Shown here in pieces: positions 59,676 to 64,000 of a stretch of DNA of 64,000 nt. Position 1 is the stretch's first letter, and the number at the start of each line of letters is the position of its first letter. Made by a program: the position numbers and the translations under genes. Source of the DNA: Anaerosomatales bacterium (GTDB lineage: Bacteria > Actinomycetota > Coriobacteriia > Anaerosomatales > Anaerosomataceae). The notes below the pieces were generated by a model that saw nothing but the letters and a program-made list of their open reading frames with translations, made no database searches and was not told where the DNA came from. The DNA lies in assembly GCA_030019445.1 (NCBI GenBank), contig JASEEU010000006.1:62001-126000 (forward strand), written 5' to 3'.

Positions 59676-62078
59676 TCAGGAGGGCACGGCGATCTCGCGT
59701 GTCTCGCCCGGCTGTATCTCGTACCGCGTCGCGTTGACGCCGACGTGGCACGCGCCCGTGTCCTCCGGATCGCTGCAGATCGTCACCTTGTCGTGTTCGA
59801 AGGTGACATGCATCCACATACCCCGGTAGCGCAGGTTCATCTCCACGCACCCCAGCTCGGCGGGGAGCGCAGGGTTCAGCCACAGCGTGTCCTCCCGTGC
59901 TTCAAGCCCGGTGTAGCAGCGCTGGACGAGGTCCACCGTCCCCGCCATGGCGCCGAGGTGGATGCCTTCCGAGGTGGTGCCTCCCTGGATGTCCGCGATG
60001 TCGCTCTCAAGCGCCTCCGCGAAGAACTGCCACGACCGTTCGCGATCGTGCCGGACGAGGACCCACGAGTGCACCACCCGCGAGAGCGTCGAGCCGTGCG
60101 ACGTGCGCTGCAGGTAGTAGAAGATCGTGTTGGTGACGAGCTCGTCGGTGAGCTCATAGCCGAGACGATCGAAGATCTCGCGCAGCTCGTCGGTCGACAG
60201 CAGGTAGAACAGCATGAGGACGTCGGCCTGTTTGGACACCTTGTAGCGATTGGGGGTGTCGCCCTCGGCACCGAGGATGCGGTCGAGGCGCTGGATGTCG
60301 TCGTACCGTGCCCGGTAGCCGTCCCAGTCGAACTCCTCGAGGTCCTCGTAGCCCTGGAACTGCGAGATGACGCCGTCGTGAAGCGGCACCTTCATCTTTC
60401 GCGTGATGTCCTCCCAGAGCTCGAGCTCCTCTCGCTCGAGGGAGAGCAGGTCCCAGATCTCCCGGCGGCGATGCGGCGGAAGGATGTCGAGCACGTCGAG
60501 GGCGCGCAGCAGGCACCATACGGCCATGACGTTGGTGTACGCGTTGTTGTCCAGTCCGGGCTCATCGGCGTCCGGATAGCCGTCGTGGTACTCGTCCGGG
60601 CCCATGACGCCGAGGATCTCGTAGCGGTCCTCGGCACGGTTGTACGTCGCCAACGAGGCCCAGAAGCGCGCGATCTCCAGCAGCATCTCGGCACCCTGGA
60701 ACGCCATGAACTCGGTGTCGCCCGTCACCTCGTAGTACGACCAGATGTTGAACGCGATGGCGATGTCGATATGCCGCTGCAGGTGCGAGTTGTCCTCGAC
60801 CCACTCGCCCGAGCGCGGGTTGAGGTGCCAGGTCTGGCTCTCTTCTCGGCCATTGCTGCCGCTCTGCCACGGGTAGAGCGCGCCCCTGAGTCCCTCGCGG
60901 TAAGCTCGCCACCGCGCCTCGGGAAGGCGCCGGAAGCGGTACTGGAGGAGCGCGCGCGTGAGCTCGGGCAGACGGTAGTTGATGAAGGGGAAGATGAAGA
61001 TCTCGTCCCAGAAGATGTGCCCGCGGTAGGCCTCGCCGTGGAGCCCGCGCGCGGGCACGCCCGCGTCGAGGTCGATGGAGTTGGGAGAGACCGTCTGCAG
61101 CAGGTGGAAGATGTGGGCGTTCAGGATGCGGCCGACCTCGTCCTGCTCGTCGCAGAGCCCGATGCCGAAGCGCTCCCACAGGTGGTCCCAGGTGAGGCGG
61201 TGGAACGTGAGCAGGTCGTCGAAGTCGCGGCAGCGGCGCGCGTGCTTGCGGGCTTCCTCGCACGGCTCGGTGATCGCGCGATCGCGCGACGCGAAGAGCG
61301 CGACGACCTTCTCGGCGGTGACGCTCTCGCCCTCCTCCACCTGGACCGAGAACTCGTGCGCGACGTACTCGTCCTCGGCGATGGTCTCGCGGGCGACGTC
61401 GAGCTCCTTCTCGCCCATGTAGACGCGAGTGCGCGCCGCCTCGGCCACACGTACGTGGGACTGGTTCGTCTCCATCTGCAGGAAGACGACCTGCTCGTCC
61501 TCGGGGTCCGCTCCGCAGCCGACGGGCTCGAGGTGGTCGCCCGCGAGGTCGTTGTAGCGCTCGACGCCGCGGTTGGCGACGCGACCGTCGATGGCCGAGC
61601 GGAACGTGACGGTCCCCGACCAGTCCTCGGCTACCAGGGTGGTCTCGAGCGCGCCCAGATGGCGGTGCGCCATATGCACGAAGCGGCGCTGGGTGAGCGA
61701 CGTCGTGCGTCCTGCTGCATCCGTGAAGCGGACGTGTCGCTTCAAGACGCCCGCGCGCAGGTCGAGCTCCTGCAGGTAGTCCAGGACGGTCACGCGGTCG
61801 ATATGGAACCACTCGCCGTCGCCGATGCGGAACGTGAGCGGCAGCCAGTTCGGCATGTTCACGAGCGACTCGTTCTCGATCGTCTTGCCGTCGATCTCGT
61901 CGGTGAGCCGGTTGAAGTAGCCCGCGACATACGTGCCGGGGTAGTGCGTGCCGTCGGCGTCGGTCTCGGGCGCGGCGCCGCGCGTGGCGAAGAAGCCGTT
62001 GCCGACGGTGCAGAGCGCCTCGCGCAACGCCTCCTCGGCCGGATCGTAGCGGTCGTACGCGAGCGTCCACGCGCTCAT
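59676..62078 (-). CDS. Glycoside hydrolase family 65 disaccharide phosphorylase
   Basis: An 800-residue GH65 enzyme. The catalytic acid Glu is in 'GVMGPDEYHDGYP' (about residue 495), followed by 'LDNNAYTNVMAVW'. The phosphate-binding segment is 'TTSEGIHLGAMAGTVDL' (about 715), and 'HIFWDEIFIFPF' lines the (alpha/alpha)6 barrel. Family members phosphorolyse trehalose, maltose or kojibiose to beta-glucose-1-phosphate; the substrate cannot be read here. The start overlaps the stop of the phosphoglucomutase/phosphatase fusion by 4 bases, which suggests trehalose or a related disaccharide. Confidence 0.92.
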   Translation of the reverse strand: MSAWTLAYDRYDPAEEALREALCTVGNGFFATRGAAPETDADGTHYPGTYVAGYFNRLTDEIDGKTIENESLVNMPNWLPLTFRIGDGEWFHIDRVTVLDYLQELDLRAGVLKRHVRFTDAAGRTTSLTQRRFVHMAHRHLGALETTLVAEDWSGTVTFRSAIDGRVANRGVERYNDLAGDHLEPVGCGADPEDEQVVFLQMETNQSHVRVAEAARTRVYMGEKELDVARETIAEDEYVAHEFSVQVEEGESVTAEKVVALFASRDRAITEPCEEARKHARRCRDFDDLLTFHRLTWDHLWERFGIGLCDEQDEVGRILNAHIFHLLQTVSPNSIDLDAGVPARGLHGEAYRGHIFWDEIFIFPFINYRLPELTRALLQYRFRRLPEARWRAYREGLRGALYPWQSGSNGREESQTWHLNPRSGEWVEDNSHLQRHIDIAIAFNIWSYYEVTGDTEFMAFQGAEMLLEIARFWASLATYNRAEDRYEILGVMGPDEYHDGYPDADEPGLDNNAYTNVMAVWCLLRALDVLDILPPHRRREIWDLLSLEREELELWEDITRKMKVPLHDGVISQFQGYEDLEEFDWDGYRARYDDIQRLDRILGAEGDTPNRYKVSKQADVLMLFYLLSTDELREIFDRLGYELTDELVTNTIFYYLQRTSHGSTLSRVVHSWVLVRHDRERSWQFFAEALESDIADIQGGTTSEGIHLGAMAGTVDLVQRCYTGLEAREDTLWLNPALPAELGCVEMNLRYRGMWMHVTFEHDKVTICSDPEDTGACHVGVNATRYEIQPGETREIAVPS

Positions 62079-63640
62079 CCGAGACTCCTCTCGATCGCTT
62101 CGGCGAGGCGGTCGAGCACCGCGCCGACGTCGTCGGTGGTCGAAACGCTGTAGGCGGCGTGAGACGTGCGCTCCCCGTCGCCGACGACGATGCCGATACC
62201 GTCGCCGGAGATCTCGGCGAACGCGTCCTCATCGGTCAGGTCATCGCCGAGATAGACGGGCAGCACGTCATCGGCGGCGAGCCCGAGGGCGTCGAGCGCC
62301 CAGCGCACGGCCCGCCCCTTGTCCCAGTCGATGTCGGGTCGCAGCTCGAAGACCTTCTTGCCGCCGGACTTGCGCAACAGCGGGCGGCGGTCGAGCTCGG
62401 TGTCCACGACGCGCTCGACGGCAGGGACGTCGTTCTCGGCGACCTGCCGGTAGTGGACGGCGATCGCGTACTTCTTACGCTCCACGCGCGCACCCGGGAT
62501 GTCGGCGACCGTCTCGGAAAGGCTCTTCTCGGCCTCATCGAGCGTCGGCAGGAAGCGGCGGAACTCGTCCTCGCGTCCGGTCGAAAGGCTCGCGCCCTGA
62601 GGCGCGACCACGTCGAAGCCGTGGCTGCCGAGGTAGTAGACGTCGGGGAGGTCGACCTCATCGATGACGAAGCCGACGTCGCGCCCGCTGACGATCGCGA
62701 CCGGCGCGACGGCCGAGAGGCGGCGGAGCGCCGCCCGCATCTCGGGAGCGAGGTGCGCGTCCTCCGGCCGTTCCACGATAGGGGTGAGCGTGCCGTCGTA
62801 GTCGAGGAAGATCGCGGGCCGCGCTTCGCGCAGCCGCTCGGCCACGTGCGGCCACGCGTCGAGCGCGTCGGGCAGCGAGTCGATCGGCCGGGGCGGCCCG
62901 ACGATCCGGAGGGCTCCCAGGTCGTCGGTGACCGTGTCCGCACCGTGCTCGCGGAGCAGACGTGCCTGTCCGGTGCGGTCGACGCCGACCACGAGCCCGA
63001 AGCCGCCGGTGCGTCCGGCCTCGACACCCGCGAGCGCGTCCTCGACGACCACCGTACGCCCGGGCGTCGTGTCGAGCCGACGCGCGGCCTCGATGAAGAC
63101 GTCGGGCGCGGGCTTGCCGGCCAGGCCGAGCTCGGCGGCGACGACGCCGTCGACACGTACGGCGAACAGGTCGGCGAGCCCTGCCGCCTGGAGCACCGCG
63201 GCGGCGTTGCGTGACGCCGAGATGATCGCGGTCCCGAACCCCGCGTCCTGGAGCCGGTGCACGAACGCGACACCGTGCGGGTAGGGGCGGACCCCCTCGG
63301 CCAGTGACGCGAGGAAGTACTCGTTCTTCCGGTTGCCGAGCCCCTGGATGGTCGGCGTACCCGGCGCGTCGTCGGCAGTGCCTTCCGGCAGCGTGATGCC
63401 ACGGCTCGCGAGGAAGTCGCGCACGCCGTCGTAGCGCGGCTTGCCGTCCACGTGGCTGCGATAGTCTTCTGCCGAGAACGGCACGAACCCCTCGCCGTCG
63501 CGCTCGCGCAGGAAGTTGTCGAACAGGCGCTTCCACGCCGCTTCGTGCACGCGCGCCGTGTCGGTGATGACGCCGTCCATGTCGAAGACGACGGCGTCGA
63601 AGCGTTCGCGGTCGATGACGGCGGCCGGTTCTCGGCTCAC
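62075..63640 (-). CDS. Fusion of beta-phosphoglucomutase-like HAD and trehalose-6-phosphate phosphatase
   Basis: A 521-residue two-domain HAD protein. Domain 1 (about 10-245) is beta-phosphoglucomutase-like: 'VVFDMDGVITDTARVHEAAW', 'ISASRNAAAVL', 'GKPAPDVFIEAARRL' and 'VVEDALAGVEAG'. Domain 2 (about 270-515) is trehalose-6-phosphate phosphatase: 'IFLDYDGTLTPIVERPEDAH', 'IVSGRDVGFV', 'DKGRAVRWAL' and 'YLGDDLTDEDAF'. The first would convert beta-glucose-1-phosphate from the GH65 enzyme to glucose-6-phosphate; the second would make trehalose. Mycobacterial OtsB1 is known to carry these domains plus GH65 in one chain. The GTG at 63640 follows 'GAGAGG'. Confidence 0.9.
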   Translation of the reverse strand: MSREPAAVIDRERFDAVVFDMDGVITDTARVHEAAWKRLFDNFLRERDGEGFVPFSAEDYRSHVDGKPRYDGVRDFLASRGITLPEGTADDAPGTPTIQGLGNRKNEYFLASLAEGVRPYPHGVAFVHRLQDAGFGTAIISASRNAAAVLQAAGLADLFAVRVDGVVAAELGLAGKPAPDVFIEAARRLDTTPGRTVVVEDALAGVEAGRTGGFGLVVGVDRTGQARLLREHGADTVTDDLGALRIVGPPRPIDSLPDALDAWPHVAERLREARPAIFLDYDGTLTPIVERPEDAHLAPEMRAALRRLSAVAPVAIVSGRDVGFVIDEVDLPDVYYLGSHGFDVVAPQGASLSTGREDEFRRFLPTLDEAEKSLSETVADIPGARVERKKYAIAVHYRQVAENDVPAVERVVDTELDRRPLLRKSGGKKVFELRPDIDWDKGRAVRWALDALGLAADDVLPVYLGDDLTDEDAFAEISGDGIGIVVGDGERTSHAAYSVSTTDDVGAVLDRLAEAIERSLG

Positions 63641-63716
63641 GGGCACCACCTCTCGTCTGGCGTCCTCGGGTCTACTACAACATACCCGAGGCTCCCGGGA
63701 GGTGATGCCGCAGCCG

Positions 63717-64000
63717 CTACCGGGACGCGGCGGCAGCCCGGAACGGGGTCTCGGCGCGGGTTTCGACCGCGCGGTTCCTGCCGTCCACGAACACGACCCT
63801 GGGCTCCCACGATCGCGCCTCGGCGTCTTCGAGTCGCACGAAGCTGGCGATGATGACGAGGTCGCCCACGTCCACGAGATGCGCGGCGGCCCCGTTCACG
63901 CAGACGTCGCCGCCGCCTCGCGGACCGGCGATCGCGTACGTCTCGAAGCGCGCGCCATTAGTGACGTCCCAGACCGAGACGGCCTCGTTGGGGAGGATGC
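63717..64000 (-). CDS. panD: Aspartate 1-decarboxylase, C-terminal part (partial)
   Basis: The frame is open to the right edge and encodes 94 residues. '[19 protein letters not shown]' leads into '[20 protein letters not shown]' and '[12 protein letters not shown]', the conserved part of PanD after its self-cleavage site. The Gly-Ser cleavage site itself lies outside the window. PanD makes beta-alanine for pantothenate, which could pair with the ketopantoate-reductase-like gene at 14464. A stretch of about 75 bases without features separates it from the next gene. Confidence 0.9.
   Translation of the reverse strand, partial: ILPNEAVSVWDVTNGARFETYAIAGPRGGGDVCVNGAAAHLVDVGDLVIIASFVRLEDAEARSWEPRVVFVDGRNRAVETRAETPFRAAAASR

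Noticed and set aside
59397-62153. A 918-codon open frame on the plus strand
   Set aside because: It is antisense to the GH65 gene, which has intact catalytic motifs. The translation has the composition of a shadow frame.

Overview
The window is about 70% G+C and densely coded, with almost no gap between genes over 250 bases. Gene content points to a Gram-positive, probably anaerobic or oxygen-sensitive member of the Actinomycetota. The evidence is cell-wall-binding type 2 (CWB2) repeat proteins, an LPxTG surface protein, rubrerythrin, archaeal-type PEP carboxylase, CcdA and several Fe-S proteins, together with actinobacterial families such as DUF3052. A Coriobacteriia or OPB41-like lineage is my inference; the window holds no rRNA or tRNA to test it.

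The most notable feature is a concentration of in-frame UGA codons that look like selenocysteine (Sec). Two are in recognisable redox families: a methionine sulfoxide reductase A with Sec in place of the catalytic Cys (8065-8751), and a lipoprotein thioredoxin with a WUxxC motif next to ccdA (21833-23093). Two more are in adjacent, mutually homologous membrane proteins of 61 and 67 residues (40903-41088 and 41102-41305). In both, UGA lies mid-way along the first membrane helix, and a perfect or near-perfect hairpin starts exactly 13 nt after it. I do not recognise this pair as a described selenoprotein family, and it is my main candidate for something new.

Layout: 1-3330 holds purine genes (end of purD, purE) with a HemN-like radical SAM protein. 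3383-5368 holds a CWB2/NlpC-like protein and a lipoprotein. 5539-8006 is a PadR-controlled envelope operon. 8065-12174 holds msrA-msrB, a DUF2284 protein, a sensor kinase and rpiA. 12171-16609 holds a LysR regulator, a 37-residue membrane peptide, the LPxTG protein and a ketopantoate-reductase-like gene. 16771-24866 holds a phosphoesterase, rsgA, rubrerythrin, a flavoprotein, small membrane proteins, the selenothioredoxin/CcdA pair and a double CDGSH protein. 25257-29868 is a two-component system with a LanFEG-like ABC exporter but no visible peptide gene. 29996-39676 holds TetR cassettes, a degenerate Fic protein, a Moco-sulfurase-like enzyme and a flavodoxin/membrane operon. 39803-43150 holds a SHOCT protein, a TetR gene, the two UGA membrane proteins and typA. 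43240-48783 holds a frameshifted CWB2 gene, a MacB-like ABC pair and a TetR/methyltransferase pair. 48873-56319 holds purB, a deacetylase, citrate synthase and PEP carboxylase. 56335-64000 holds a TetR cassette, carbonic anhydrase, a GH65 phosphorylase overlapping a phosphoglucomutase/trehalose-phosphatase fusion, and the end of panD.

Regulation is unusually readable. Five TetR or PadR genes sit beside promoters with paired inverted repeats, one of which usually fills the -35/-10 spacer. Strong Shine-Dalgarno (SD) sequences and 1-4 bp overlaps make most operons clear.
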